Source: Zhenhengia yiwuensis
GTDB taxonomy: Bacteria > Bacillota > Clostridia > Lachnospirales > Cellulosilyticaceae
Assembly (NCBI RefSeq): GCF_014384995.1
Contig: NZ_JACRSY010000013.1
Coordinates: forward strand, 38,101 to 102,100
Length of the DNA: 64,000 nucleotides
Direction of reading: 5' to 3'
Shown: one piece after another, positions 1-9,064 of the stretch
Numbering within the stretch: position 1 is the stretch's first letter
How the letters are laid out: the number at the start of each line of letters is the position of its first letter
The notes under the pieces: generated by a model
Told to the model about the DNA's origin: nothing
The model's input: only the letters and a program-made list of their open reading frames with translations
Database searches by the model: none
Program-made: the position numbers and the translations under genes

Positions 1-198
1 ATTTTTCCAGGATGTATTGTATTATGTGCCATTTTATGTACAACAACAAACATTCAAATGCCACTTTTCTATGGGCTGAAGCGTACACTTTATACTTTAT
101 ATGGTGCCTTAGTAGGTTTAGGCGTTAATCTTTATGTATGTCCTTATGAAAAGGGAGTAGAGAAAGAAGCAGAAATAGATATTGAAGAATGTTTATAA
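1..198 (+). CDS. C-terminal end of a membrane protein, aromatic acid exporter (ArAE/FUSC)-like
   Basis: Frame 1 is open from the window edge to a TAA at 196-198, giving the last 65 residues. The fragment has hydrophobic stretches (GCIVLCAILC, YGALVGLGVNLYV) followed by an acidic cytoplasmic tail. The order 'KRTLYTLYGALVGLGVN' resembles the Arg-x2-Gly-Thr...Gly-x2-hydrophobic-Asn end of the aromatic acid exporter family membrane domain. Only the end is visible, so substrate and full architecture are unknown. A hairpin terminator follows directly. Confidence 0.5.
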   Translation: MFPGCIVLCAILCTTTNIQMPLFYGLKRTLYTLYGALVGLGVNLYVCPYEKGVEKEAEIDIEECL

Positions 199-208
199 GT
201 ATAGGCAT

Positions 209-250
209 AAAAAAACAATCCACTCGTAGAAAGAGGAGGGATTGTTTTTT
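209..250. terminator. Bidirectional terminator
   Basis: An A-rich arm and AACAATCC pair with GGATTGTT and a T-run. It lies between the converging partial membrane gene and the phosphodiesterase gene and can serve both strands. Confidence 0.75.
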
Positions 251-253
251 TTA

Positions 254-1036
254 TTAAATAAGACATTTACCTTCCCATTCAGGTGCATTTGGAAGACCTA
301 AAAGGTGTGTTATCGTTGGTGCAATGTCTTTAATATTTGCTGATGAAAACTCATGAGCCTCCGTAAAAGAAGGGCCATGTCCAATGATTGGAATCGTCAT
401 ATCTTCTGGAATGTCTGCGCCATGTCCACGGTCATGTCCTCCATGATCAGCTGTAATAATGACTTCATAGCCTTCTGGAAGACTCGTTACAAGTTTTTCA
501 ATACAAGAAGAAGCATTAGCAACGGCCTCAAAGTAGTTTGGTGTCATCCAACCAAAGTTATGGCCAGCTGCATCCACATAACCTAAATAGAGGAATAGAA
601 AATCTGGATTTTCTTTCTTAATATAGGAAAGCGTAAGATCTGTCATAATTTGCTCGTTTTCTAAAGCTGTTTGGTGGTCATGAGGAATACGTTCATAATG
701 TGAGAAAGCTAAACTACCAGGACGGCTTAAGTCGCGAAGTTCCTCCCAGTTGTAAACCATTGCAGCTTTTTTGCCAAATTTACTCACTATTTCACAAATC
801 CCTTCTATAGGGCGTACAGGGGGCATCCATGTATTCGTGGTAATACCATGTCTGTCCGCATTCACACTGAAGAAAAGAGAAGTGTGACAAGGTAATGTTA
901 CAGAAGGCATAATGGTAGAAGCTGAAAATGAATAACTGCTCTTTTGACGTAATGCAGAAAGATAAGGATGGCCACATTCAAGAATGCCATCAGGGCGCAT
1001 ACCGTCTACGAGAATTAAGATAACTTTTGAACTCAT
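254..1036 (-). CDS. Alkaline phosphatase superfamily phosphodiesterase/nucleotide pyrophosphatase
   Basis: This 260-residue protein has the metal-site motifs of the nucleotide pyrophosphatase/phosphodiesterase (PF01663) branch in order: ILVDGMRPDG near the start (Asp11), PSVTLPCHTS with the likely nucleophile Thr47, GYVDAAGHNFGW in the middle and TADHGGHDRGHG towards the end. There is no signal peptide, so it should act in the cytoplasm on a phosphodiester or a small phosphorylated substrate that cannot be named from sequence. The start follows an AGGAGG-type site. A sulfatase of the same superfamily lies about 13 kb away. Confidence 0.85.
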   Translation of the reverse strand: MSSKVILILVDGMRPDGILECGHPYLSALRQKSSYSFSASTIMPSVTLPCHTSLFFSVNADRHGITTNTWMPPVRPIEGICEIVSKFGKKAAMVYNWEELRDLSRPGSLAFSHYERIPHDHQTALENEQIMTDLTLSYIKKENPDFLFLYLGYVDAAGHNFGWMTPNYFEAVANASSCIEKLVTSLPEGYEVIITADHGGHDRGHGADIPEDMTIPIIGHGPSFTEAHEFSSANIKDIAPTITHLLGLPNAPEWEGKCLI

Positions 1037-1216
1037 GTTATAAATATCCTCCTTTTATACAAAGTTTTTCTTAGCTTAACACAGGTTTAAAAAACGAACA
1101 ATGGACAATTTTATCAAATACATGGATTATTTAAAAGTTCAACTTATCTACATATTCAAGCAGTAGAATAAAAGTAATTTTTAAGATTTTAATTTAAAAA
1201 ATAAAGGAGAGAAACC

Positions 1217-1519
1217 ATGTTAATTAGTCTAATCCTTATTATAGTTTCAGATTTAGCTTTTGAGTTTTTATTTGAAAAGCTTAATCAAAGCAAGCTTGAG
1301 CCTTTTGAGAAAATTCAAGCTAAAACAAGATATTTATCTAAGAAGAGAGTATGGCAGTGTGGGGCTTTAATGCTTGCCTTAGTCAGTGTATTTTTATTAG
1401 GTGTACGAATCAATATGAATAGCCTGATCCTGACTTTCTTATTAGGGCTTACTTTAGCGATTATTAATACTATTTTTGAAAGTACAGTATTTGATCAAAT
1501 GCGCAATACATTACGTTAA
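1217..1519 (+). CDS. Small membrane protein of unknown function
   Basis: One hundred residues with an AAAGGAGAG site before the ATG. Hydrophobic segments at about residues 1-18, 47-66 and 70-88 are separated by a basic loop (AKTRYLSKKR), consistent with two or three membrane helices. I do not recognise a family. It is monocistronic, and the next gene converges on it. Confidence 0.6.
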   Translation: MLISLILIIVSDLAFEFLFEKLNQSKLEPFEKIQAKTRYLSKKRVWQCGALMLALVSVFLLGVRINMNSLILTFLLGLTLAIINTIFESTVFDQMRNTLR

Positions 1520-1644
1520 AAAAGAGAGATAAGACGAAATACCCTTTTAGTGAGCACATAATAAAAAAGTAGCCTTATCCTTCGTTCTAAAATAGGCTCA
1601 CTCCTTTATTTAAAAAGATTTTTCGCTATCTTCTCCTTGTATTA

Positions 1645-2524
1645 CTATTTTTCTAAGGACATGACATACGCCTTAAAGTCCTTTTTAATCTCCGAAGAAG
1701 ATAGCTCTTTATTCCATCCCATATAAATATGCTTATATCCAATATTATCCTTGATTTTAATTACAGAGATTTTATTTGTATTAATAAGGGGTGTATTTAA
1801 AATAATGGCTATGCCTGCTCCAGCTGCTACTAGTCCTGCAAGTACACTGGCTTCATTAGGTTCAGCAAATATTTTGGGAGTATAACCTATAAATTCCGCA
1901 TAAGAAATCTGCTGGTCATATGATTTACCTTTGTATACAATAAAGTTTTCGTCTTTTAAATCCTTTAAAGCAATTTCTTCTTGACTGGCCAAAGGATGAT
2001 GTTTCGGAACAATTAACACATACTCCTCCTTCTTTACAAGAACCGTCTCTATTTCAGGATAAGCCTTCAACTCTTCTACGTAATCAAAAAATCCGAAATC
2101 CATTTTACCATACTTTAAGTCCTTTTAAAATCTCTTCTGTAGACTGATTATTAATATTAAACTTAACTTGTAAATGGTTATGAAAGAAGTTACTGATTAA
2201 AAATGGAATAAAGGTTGCCCCAATACAATAAGTCGATGCAATGGCAATCTCCATATCACTACTTCTTTTCATATCCCGAAGCTTTTCTTTACCTCTTTGA
2301 ATTTCCATTAAAGCAGAATCAGCATATTTTAAAAATGCTTCTCCAAATACACTTAGTTTTATATTTCTTCCTTCTCTTTCAAAAAGGGAAACTTCCAGTT
2401 CCTCTTCTAGTTTTGCAATCGCTTTGCTAAGTGCTGGCTGAGTGACCAACAATTGATTAGAAGCGAGTGTAAAATTTCTAGTTTCAGCTATTACTTTAAA
2501 ATACTCGAGTTGTTGTAGGTTCAT
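1645..2524 (-). pseudogene. LysR-family transcriptional regulator broken by a one-base frameshift
   Basis: Two abutting reading frames together make one LysR protein. Residues 1-139 (2524-2105) hold the winged helix-turn-helix (QLLVTQPALSKAIAKLEEEL) and end at GLKVW-stop. The second frame (2103-1645) carries the effector domain with PKHHPLASQEE and VAAGAGIAI. Removing one base near 2113-2118 joins them as GLKYGKMDFGFFD, restoring a protein of about 293 residues, the normal LysR length. The gene is divergent from the nitroreductase pair it probably regulated. It could be a real recent mutation or a sequencing error. Confidence 0.85.
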
Positions 2525-2567
2525 TTTATCTCCTTATTCTAATGGATACTTTCAATTTAGTTCTATA

Positions 2568-2584
2568 TATAACTTATGGTTATA
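2568..2584. promoter_or_regulatory. Candidate LysR operator
   Basis: TATAAC-TTATG-GTTATA is a perfect inverted repeat with six-base arms and contains the T-N11-A pattern typical of LysR binding sites. It lies in the divergent region between the LysR gene and the nitroreductase operon. Function is inferred. Confidence 0.45.
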
Positions 2585-2716
2585 GAATTATGATTTATTT
2601 TAATTAGACATATCCCTCTATACAATATATAATCTGATTATCTTTTTAATTATAGGTTTTAAAATTATAAATTTATTTTATAGATATGTCAATTTAAATG
2701 ATCGGAGGTAATCATT

Positions 2717-3538
2717 ATGGATTCTATATTTAGTACATCAGTGACCCAAGTCATCAAGCAAAGGCACTCTGTTAGAAACTATGCGGACAACCCTATTGCT
2801 CAAGATATTCTTAAAAAACTAGAAGATTATCTAACTACAGTAGATAATCCTTTCGGACAAAAGATTCGAATTCAACTCATAACAAAGGACAACTCTACCC
2901 AAGAATTCAAATTGGGAACCTACGGTGTTATTAAAGGTGCGCGCTACTTTTTAGCAGCAGCCTGTGAAAATACTGACCAAGCATTAATTGCATTAGGATA
3001 TACCTTAGAAAAAGTTATCTTATACTGCACTTCTTTAGGCTTAGGGACTGTATGGCTAGGTGGTACTTTTAACAAAGGGGAATTTGCAAAAGCAATGCAC
3101 TTAAAAGAAGATGAAATTTTACCAATAGTTTCTCCTATTGGTTATCAAGGAGGTAAAAAATCTTTCATTGCAACTTTAATAGGTGAAAATACTAACAAAC
3201 GCAAACCTTATCATGAACTCTTCTTCAATCAAAATTTCAGTACGCCCCTTGCATCAGATGTATCTGATGTGTACTTCGAACCACTCGAAATGCTAAGGAT
3301 AGCGCCTTCTGCTCTAAACAAACAGCCTTGGCGTGTTGTAAGAGAAGAGTATTTATTACATTTTTACCTAGCCTCTAACAAAGGTCTAACTAAGATTGAT
3401 ATAGGTATTGCACTTTGTCATTTTCACCTAACTGCTATCCAAAATCATATTCAAGGTAAATTCATAACACTTGATGCTTCTAAATACCCACAAAATAAAG
3501 ACTTTACTTATATTATGTCTTGGACACAATTATTATAG
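2717..3538 (+). CDS. Nitroreductase-family protein (putative TM nitroreductase type)
   Basis: A 273-residue protein beginning with the family signature VIKQRHSVRNYADNPI, followed by ALGYTLEKVILYCTSLGLGTVWLGG, which matches the FMN-binding core of nitroreductase-like proteins. A second half with MLRIAPSALNKQPWRVV repeats the family's 'APSAxNxQPW' FMN-contact motif. It is therefore the longer, internally duplicated form (PF14512-like). A good GGAGG site precedes ATG. It is likely co-transcribed with the ferredoxin-nitroreductase fusion 20 bases downstream and controlled by the divergent LysR gene. Confidence 0.8.
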   Translation: MDSIFSTSVTQVIKQRHSVRNYADNPIAQDILKKLEDYLTTVDNPFGQKIRIQLITKDNSTQEFKLGTYGVIKGARYFLAAACENTDQALIALGYTLEKVILYCTSLGLGTVWLGGTFNKGEFAKAMHLKEDEILPIVSPIGYQGGKKSFIATLIGENTNKRKPYHELFFNQNFSTPLASDVSDVYFEPLEMLRIAPSALNKQPWRVVREEYLLHFYLASNKGLTKIDIGIALCHFHLTAIQNHIQGKFITLDASKYPQNKDFTYIMSWTQLL

Positions 3539-3558
3539 TACAAAGGAGTATATGAAAA

Positions 3559-4380
3559 ATGTTTATAGTAAATAAAGAAACATGCGTTGCTTGTGAAAGC
3601 TGTATTAAAGATTGTCCCACTCGTGTTATCTCCCTAAAAGACGGAAAAGCAGATATTAATAATGAAGGCTGTATAAAATGTAGCCACTGCATTGCTATCT
3701 GCCCTGTAGATGCGGTTTCAACAAATGACTATAACATGAATGAGGTTATTCGTTACAATAAAGAAACCTTTGCCGTAGAGGCAGATAATCTCTTAAACTT
3801 TATCAAATTCAGAAGAAGTGTAAGACGATTCAAAGGCCAAAAAGTTGAAGTGGAGAAAATCCAGAAAATCATTGAAGCAGGACGCTTTACTCAGACTTCG
3901 ACGAACAGTCAGGATGTTTCTTATATTGTCATTACTGAAAAGCTAAACGAACTAAGAGAATTAGCTTATGAAAGCTTAAAGAAAAAAGGTGAGGCAATAC
4001 TTGCTAACTTAACGCCTGAGACAGAACACCTTAAAAGATATGCTAATATGTGGATTTACAGCTACAATGCTTACAAACAGGACCCTGTAGCAAATGATAA
4101 ATTATTCTTTAATGCCCCGCTTGTTATAATGGTGACTTCTCCTACGCCTCTAAATGGTGGATTAGCTTCCTCTAATATGGAACTTATGACAGATGCATTA
4201 GGTCTTGGTACCTTCTTTAGCGGCTTTTTAACACATGCTGCTCAGGGCGACAAAGAAATCCTTGATTTACTAGGGCTTAAAGAGAGCAGGCATATCATTT
4301 CATGTTTAGTAATCGGCTATCCTGATGTACGCTATCACAGAACAGTTCCTAGACAAGACGCAACTGTCAGCTGGATATAA
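3559..4380 (+). CDS. Nitroreductase with N-terminal 2x[4Fe-4S] ferredoxin domain
   Basis: The first 55 residues carry two CxxCxxCxxxCP cluster motifs (CVACESCIKDCP and CIKCSHCIAICP). A nitroreductase domain starts at about residue 82 (IKFRRSVRRFKGQKV) and includes MELMTDALGLGTFFSGF, an FMN-contact region. Such fusions let the flavin accept electrons from ferredoxin pools in anaerobes. The substrate is unknown. It is the second gene of the pair under the LysR regulator, with an AAAGGAG site before its ATG. Confidence 0.85.
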   Translation: MFIVNKETCVACESCIKDCPTRVISLKDGKADINNEGCIKCSHCIAICPVDAVSTNDYNMNEVIRYNKETFAVEADNLLNFIKFRRSVRRFKGQKVEVEKIQKIIEAGRFTQTSTNSQDVSYIVITEKLNELRELAYESLKKKGEAILANLTPETEHLKRYANMWIYSYNAYKQDPVANDKLFFNAPLVIMVTSPTPLNGGLASSNMELMTDALGLGTFFSGFLTHAAQGDKEILDLLGLKESRHIISCLVIGYPDVRYHRTVPRQDATVSWI

Positions 4381-4390
4381 GAAAAAAGAC

Positions 4391-4567
4391 TCACTCAAGC
4401 TACTGTGTGAAGTACTAGATATTCGCCGTTTCACTTTTTATAAATATCGCTGTCATAACAGTTAAGATTTCAATGAGTATCTTATTATCAAACAAATCTT
4501 TGATGAGACGGGATGTATGTATGGCTAGCGTAGGTTGAAGAAGGCAATTTTACACCATAAAAAATAG
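4391..4567 (+). pseudogene. IS3-family transposase OrfB remnant
   Basis: One frame reads SLKLLCEVLDIRRFTFYKYR, then a stop, then NEYLIIKQIFDETGCMYG, a stop, RRLKKAILHHKK and a stop. This matches the N-terminal part of IS3/IS150-type OrfB ('vLgvsrsgYYkw...I..if...yGyRRi'). The frame is intact but has two internal stops, and there is no start, DDE domain or visible inverted repeats, so it is a decayed fragment. Confidence 0.7.
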
Positions 4568-4588
4568 ACACGGTTTTTTCCGTGTCTA
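4559..4588 (-). terminator. Terminator of the first GH20 gene
   Basis: TAGACACGG and CCGTGTCTA form a nine-base stem around a six-base loop. Read on the minus strand the hairpin is followed by a run of six T, which suits termination of the hexosaminidase transcript. Confidence 0.75.
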
Positions 4589-4672
4589 ATAAAAAGGTAG
4601 CATTATCTGATCTCAATAAGTTTTATTGCTCTTTTTTTGTTTGTCTCTTTTATTTAGAGAAGTGGCTTATTT

Positions 4673-6532
4673 TTAAAGAGCAGTATCACGAAGGTAACCA
4701 CACATATAAGTGATGACTTCTCTAATTCTATAGAGCTCACTCTCTTTGTTACGTGCTCTCCAGATTGCAGTATATTCAGTAAACCAAATTTCAAGTGCAG
4801 CGGCAAGTTCGAGTTTAGAAAGTGCAGGGACAGCTTCTTGTGTACCTACTTTATCTTGAATTAAAGTAAGAACAAAAGTATCTATGAGCTGAATAGATTT
4901 AGAAGAAATCATAAATTCTTGAAGATCAAAGTGGTTATGACGTATACCTAAAGAGAGTGTAAGAAGTTCTTTTTCCACATCTAAAGCAGTTTGGTAACCC
5001 TTTAGGATACGCTCTACATTAAGATTTGAAAGGACTTCTACTTCATCATGTTGGTTATGTTGAAGTTCTTTCCACCTTACAACATCATACCAGCTACAGC
5101 CTTGTCGTCCTGATAGCTGATGAAGTAAGCTTACAAGTTTTTCAGAAGTATCGCCATATTCAATACGAGAAATAGCTTTATACAGATCAGTAAAATCTGT
5201 TTCCTCTGTCACAGGGTTCCATGAAAGGTGAGCGCCATAAATCATACCTGGCATAGAACTTCCAAATAAGTTGATATGTCCATAATCGCCCCAGTCTGTA
5301 TTAAGAACACCGATTGCGCCATGGTTTCTACCATACTCAGTCATTCTACGGATATTCTCGAAAGCGTTCCATATAAGATTCATAAGCATGTTCCAGCCAC
5401 CTACGCCAGGACATACATATTGAGGACGACCTGTTTCAGCAATTTTGCTTACAGCATGGTCACTACAGCCAGAACTATAGTCCCAAGTTAAACAGATTAC
5501 ATCTTTAGGAATTTCATTTAATAATTCTGGATGGTGAAGGATAACATCTCCCCAGAACATAACTTGCTTATTGTGTTTTTTAACACAATTAATAATTTTA
5601 TTAAGGAAATCCACGTAAAGTCTTCCTGTACCAACTTCGTCAGCTTTAGCTTTACTACGGCCTTTACCAAGGTCAAATGTTTCATCACAGCAGATATTGA
5701 ATTGATTAGAGCTGAAAAGTGGAATAAAGTCATTAAGCATTTTTTCTACAAGCTTGAAGCTACCTTCTTCAAGTGTATTAAGTGTATGGTGTGCCATACG
5801 GTCTATAAAAGAGTAGTCTTTTTTGCCTGTAATATCAATCTCACAAAGGTGATTGAAAGATTTGCTTTTTAAAATTTCATAGAAATGACCAAATGTAGAA
5901 AGAGATGGTACAAGTTCTACATGACGTTTTTGACAGTATTGGTCTAAAAGTAAAATTTCTTCAGCAGTGAGAGGGTCTTTATCTACCCAAACTTCACTAA
6001 GTCCAGCAAAAGCAAAGCTGTGTTCTACATAAAGCTGAATTTGATTTAATTTATAGAAAGCTGCACGATCCACTAATGTTTTAAGTGTTTCAAGCGTCGC
6101 TACTTTTCCGCGTGTAACATCATGATAGAAGCCACGATTTTCAAAATGTGGTTCATCTTGAATGGTTAAAGCAGGTACTAAAGCGCCAGCTTGACGAATG
6201 ATTTGACGAAGTGTTTGTACACCATAGAAAATACCAGCACCTGTAGAAGCGTATACAGTAATGGCTTCACTCGTAATGATAAGTTCATAACCTTCTTTGG
6301 CATAGCCAGCTTTTTTCACTAACTGAATCGTATGTAGTGTCTCTGCTGCATTAAAGCTTTTACTGATTGCAAGTGTAAAACCTAAATCAGCTTTAATTTC
6401 ATCTTGAAGAGTAACAGCGGCATTTAAATCATCAAAGTCACAAGTGCCATCTAATAATAGACATGTAGAAGGCTTAATGATAAACTGACCATCTGTTAAA
6501 GAAAAGTGTTTTGGTTGTGGTAATAAGTACAT
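4673..6532 (-). CDS. Beta-N-acetylhexosaminidase, glycoside hydrolase family 20 (cytoplasmic)
   Basis: A 619-residue protein with a GH20 N-terminal domain (about 1-125) and a TIM-barrel catalytic domain starting at FENRGFYHDVTRGKV (about 130). The Asp-Glu catalytic pair is at residues 283-284 (CCDETF), as required for substrate-assisted hydrolysis of terminal GlcNAc or GalNAc. There is no signal peptide, so the substrate must be imported oligosaccharide or intracellular glycan. A divergent AraC regulator sits upstream. A paralogue of 607 residues lies at 20576-22399 with the same motifs. The exact sugar specificity cannot be read from the sequence. Confidence 0.9.
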   Translation of the reverse strand: MYLLPQPKHFSLTDGQFIIKPSTCLLLDGTCDFDDLNAAVTLQDEIKADLGFTLAISKSFNAAETLHTIQLVKKAGYAKEGYELIITSEAITVYASTGAGIFYGVQTLRQIIRQAGALVPALTIQDEPHFENRGFYHDVTRGKVATLETLKTLVDRAAFYKLNQIQLYVEHSFAFAGLSEVWVDKDPLTAEEILLLDQYCQKRHVELVPSLSTFGHFYEILKSKSFNHLCEIDITGKKDYSFIDRMAHHTLNTLEEGSFKLVEKMLNDFIPLFSSNQFNICCDETFDLGKGRSKAKADEVGTGRLYVDFLNKIINCVKKHNKQVMFWGDVILHHPELLNEIPKDVICLTWDYSSGCSDHAVSKIAETGRPQYVCPGVGGWNMLMNLIWNAFENIRRMTEYGRNHGAIGVLNTDWGDYGHINLFGSSMPGMIYGAHLSWNPVTEETDFTDLYKAISRIEYGDTSEKLVSLLHQLSGRQGCSWYDVVRWKELQHNQHDEVEVLSNLNVERILKGYQTALDVEKELLTLSLGIRHNHFDLQEFMISSKSIQLIDTFVLTLIQDKVGTQEAVPALSKLELAAALEIWFTEYTAIWRARNKESELYRIREVITYMCGYLRDTAL

Positions 6533-6656
6533 GATGTCCTCCTAAAAATTTTATAGTTAAATAATGTTCTTGATAGATTCATTATATAGCGATAAGATAA
6601 ATAATAAAGTATGCATTTTGCTTTAAATTAACACAATATTGCTCAAGGAGTAGCCT

Positions 6657-7472
6657 ATGAATCCTATTATTTATGAACATCACCGTCATGACGATCCTAA
6701 ATTTCCTATTATTTTTCACTACGATACTTTAGAGAGTACGCAGGAGAAATTTATTGTACATTATCATGAAAATATTGAAATACTTTACTTTGTAAAAGGA
6801 AGTGGCGTTGCTACATGTGGCAGTAACCATGTAGAAGTAAAGGAGGGAGACTTACTTGTAGTCAACTCTAATGAATTGCATTTTATTTATACGACTTCAC
6901 CTGTATTAGAATATTATTGCTTAATTGTAGATAAGGCATTATGTGAAGGTTTTCAAATGCCGATAGAAGATGTAGTCGTGCAGAATCTTATTGAAGATAG
7001 TTTATCTGTGAGTTATATGGAACATATTATAGAAGAGATGGATGCTAGAAGGCCTTATTACAAATCGGCTGTTCAAGGCATGGTTCTTTTATTATTTACT
7101 CAGCTTTATCGAAATTATAGTGTCATTAAGAGCCCAGTAATAGCAGACACATGGAATCATAAGATGGAAATAGTTAAGAAGGCCATAGGTTATATTAAAA
7201 ATCATTTTACAGAGGAGCTTACTATTGATGAAATGTGTAAGCAAGTAGGTTTTAGTAAGTACTATATGTGTCGTATTTTTAAAGAAATTACAGGACAGAC
7301 CGTTATAGAGTATATTAACTTTTTGCGCTGTGATTATGCGCGAAACTTATTAACTTCTGGTAAGTACAATGTAAAGGAAAGTGCAGAAAAGTGTGGGATT
7401 CCTAACTTATCTTATTTCAGTAAAACCTATAAAAAATATATGGGTAAACTTCCATCTAAAGAAAATAGTTAA
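6657..7472 (+). CDS. AraC-family transcriptional regulator
   Basis: The 271-residue protein has an N-terminal cupin domain (HYHENIEILYFVKGSG, then VKEGDLLVVNSNELH) that would bind a sugar effector, and a C-terminal double helix-turn-helix (ELTIDEMCKQVGFSKYYMCR and ESAEKCGIPNLSYFSKTYKKYMG). It is divergent from the GH20 gene and is therefore its likely activator. The start is ATG after AAGGAG. Confidence 0.9.
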   Translation: MNPIIYEHHRHDDPKFPIIFHYDTLESTQEKFIVHYHENIEILYFVKGSGVATCGSNHVEVKEGDLLVVNSNELHFIYTTSPVLEYYCLIVDKALCEGFQMPIEDVVVQNLIEDSLSVSYMEHIIEEMDARRPYYKSAVQGMVLLLFTQLYRNYSVIKSPVIADTWNHKMEIVKKAIGYIKNHFTEELTIDEMCKQVGFSKYYMCRIFKEITGQTVIEYINFLRCDYARNLLTSGKYNVKESAEKCGIPNLSYFSKTYKKYMGKLPSKENS

Positions 7473-7504
7473 AGTCCTCTATCTTAAGTATAGAGGACTT
7501 TCTT
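7471..7504. terminator. Bidirectional terminator
   Basis: A ten-base stem AAGTCCTCTA/TAGAGGACTT lies between the convergent AraC and MATE genes and is flanked by A- and T-rich sequence. Confidence 0.75.
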
Positions 7505-7505
7505 G

Positions 7506-8825
7506 TTAAAGTTTTACAAAGTATTTTTTTAGGGTTATAAAGATTATAAAAGTAATGATTTCTGTAACAGGTAATACAAGCCATATGCCAGCTTCGCCTA
7601 AGTATCTAGGCAGAATAAGAAGGAGAATAAAGATGAGACCAATTCCTCTTAGAAAAGACATGACACTTGAGTAAAAGGATCGCTCTATAGATTGGAAATA
7701 ATACATAAGTACTGTATTAAAACCTGTAAAAGCAAAAGCGATAAAATATAGATGAATAGCTTTCATACCTTGTGATACGACAGCTGGCTCTGACGAAACA
7801 AGACCTTCTATAATAGGTTTTGAAAATAGAGCAAGGAGGAGAAAGGCTAAGAGGCCACTACCTCCCGCTACCCACATAGCAAATTGATAGGCAATATGTA
7901 CGATTTTAAAGTCTTTTAGGCCATAGTTTAGACTGATAATAGGCTGGCTAGCCTGAGCCATACCACCAAATAGACCTTTGGCAATAAAGCTAATGTTAGA
8001 AATAACACTAAAGATCGCAACAGCAGTAGCACCACTTACCTCCATTAAAGCAAGATTAATAAGAAAGATTGTGACGCCTGTAGAAATTTCTAAAATACTT
8101 GCCCCTACACCATTTTTAAGCATACGATTATACAGACTTAAATCCCAAAAGTATTTAGTAAAATGGACTGTATTTTTCTTTAATACAAAATGAAAGAGCA
8201 AAATGACCATACTGATTGTAAACCCAATAGCTGTAGCTAAACCTGCACCAAAAGTACCAAGGCCCATAGGCATAACGAATACATAGTCTAAAACAATATT
8301 GACAACATTCCCCACTACCCCAGCAACCATAACCAGATTAGGGTTTCCATCTCCACGTACAATAACAGTGAGAGCACCTGATAGCATATAAAATAGGACG
8401 CCCCATGAAACCGGTTTTAAATAAGCGATTACTTCTTTTAAGATAATAGGATCAGCACCTAAAATAAGTGCAAGTTGCTCAGTAAAGAGAACGCTAATGA
8501 GTGTAAAGAAGCTGCCTAAAAGAGCAATGGTTAAAAGTGCCATAGTAAGTAGTTTGTTAGAGGCCTCATGAAGGCCTTGACCTTTGCACACACCTATCGT
8601 AATAGAAGTTCCTACACCAATAAGAAGTGCAAGAGCAGAGTAAATTGTAAAGATAGGAAGTGAGATATTTAAAGCTGCCAGGCCATTACTCCCTACACCA
8701 AGAGAAACAAATAATACATCAGCTAGGCAGTAGAGGCTATAGGTAACCATCCCGATCACTGTAGGGATAAGATAGCTCACATAGTTTTTCCAAATATTTT
8801 TTTTGAGTGAACAAGAACTTTGCAT
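7506..8825 (-). CDS. MATE-family multidrug/sodium efflux transporter
   Basis: A 439-residue polytopic membrane protein with about twelve hydrophobic helices in two similar halves and the family features GMVTYSLYCLADVLFVSLGVG near the start and GGMAQASQPIISLNYG in the middle. It would export cationic drugs or metabolites in exchange for Na+ or H+. It is transcribed alone. A second MATE gene is at 27401-28726. Confidence 0.9.
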   Translation of the reverse strand: MQSSCSLKKNIWKNYVSYLIPTVIGMVTYSLYCLADVLFVSLGVGSNGLAALNISLPIFTIYSALALLIGVGTSITIGVCKGQGLHEASNKLLTMALLTIALLGSFFTLISVLFTEQLALILGADPIILKEVIAYLKPVSWGVLFYMLSGALTVIVRGDGNPNLVMVAGVVGNVVNIVLDYVFVMPMGLGTFGAGLATAIGFTISMVILLFHFVLKKNTVHFTKYFWDLSLYNRMLKNGVGASILEISTGVTIFLINLALMEVSGATAVAIFSVISNISFIAKGLFGGMAQASQPIISLNYGLKDFKIVHIAYQFAMWVAGGSGLLAFLLLALFSKPIIEGLVSSEPAVVSQGMKAIHLYFIAFAFTGFNTVLMYYFQSIERSFYSSVMSFLRGIGLIFILLLILPRYLGEAGIWLVLPVTEIITFIIFITLKKYFVKL

Positions 8826-9024
8826 AATAGACTCCTCTAAAATTTATAAAAGTTATACAGACCTATTATAGTGCAATTTAAATTTTACTTCTATAAAAAA
8901 TTAATAAATTTGAATACATTAACATGGAATTCTATACGTCAAAAAGTTTGATTACCCAGAGGGCAAGGAAAACTCCAAAAAACAGTCTTTCTTTGGAAGA
9001 ATATTGAGAAAATCTTAGGAAATT

Positions 9025-9064
9025 AAAAATAAGGTTTAGGCTTTTGGGCCTGAACCTTATTTTT
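9025..9064. terminator. Bidirectional terminator overlapping the eutJ stop
   Basis: A long stem AAAAATAAGGTTTAGGC pairs (one G-U) with GCCTGAACCTTATTTTT. It serves the minus-strand eutJ gene. The 200 bases between it and the MATE gene hold no recognisable gene. Confidence 0.75.

Noticed and set aside
8925..9025. Minus-strand open stretch encoding a hydrophobic peptide (LFFGVFLALWVIKLFDV)
   Set aside because: No start, no ribosome site and no recognisable family; too short to call a pseudogene.
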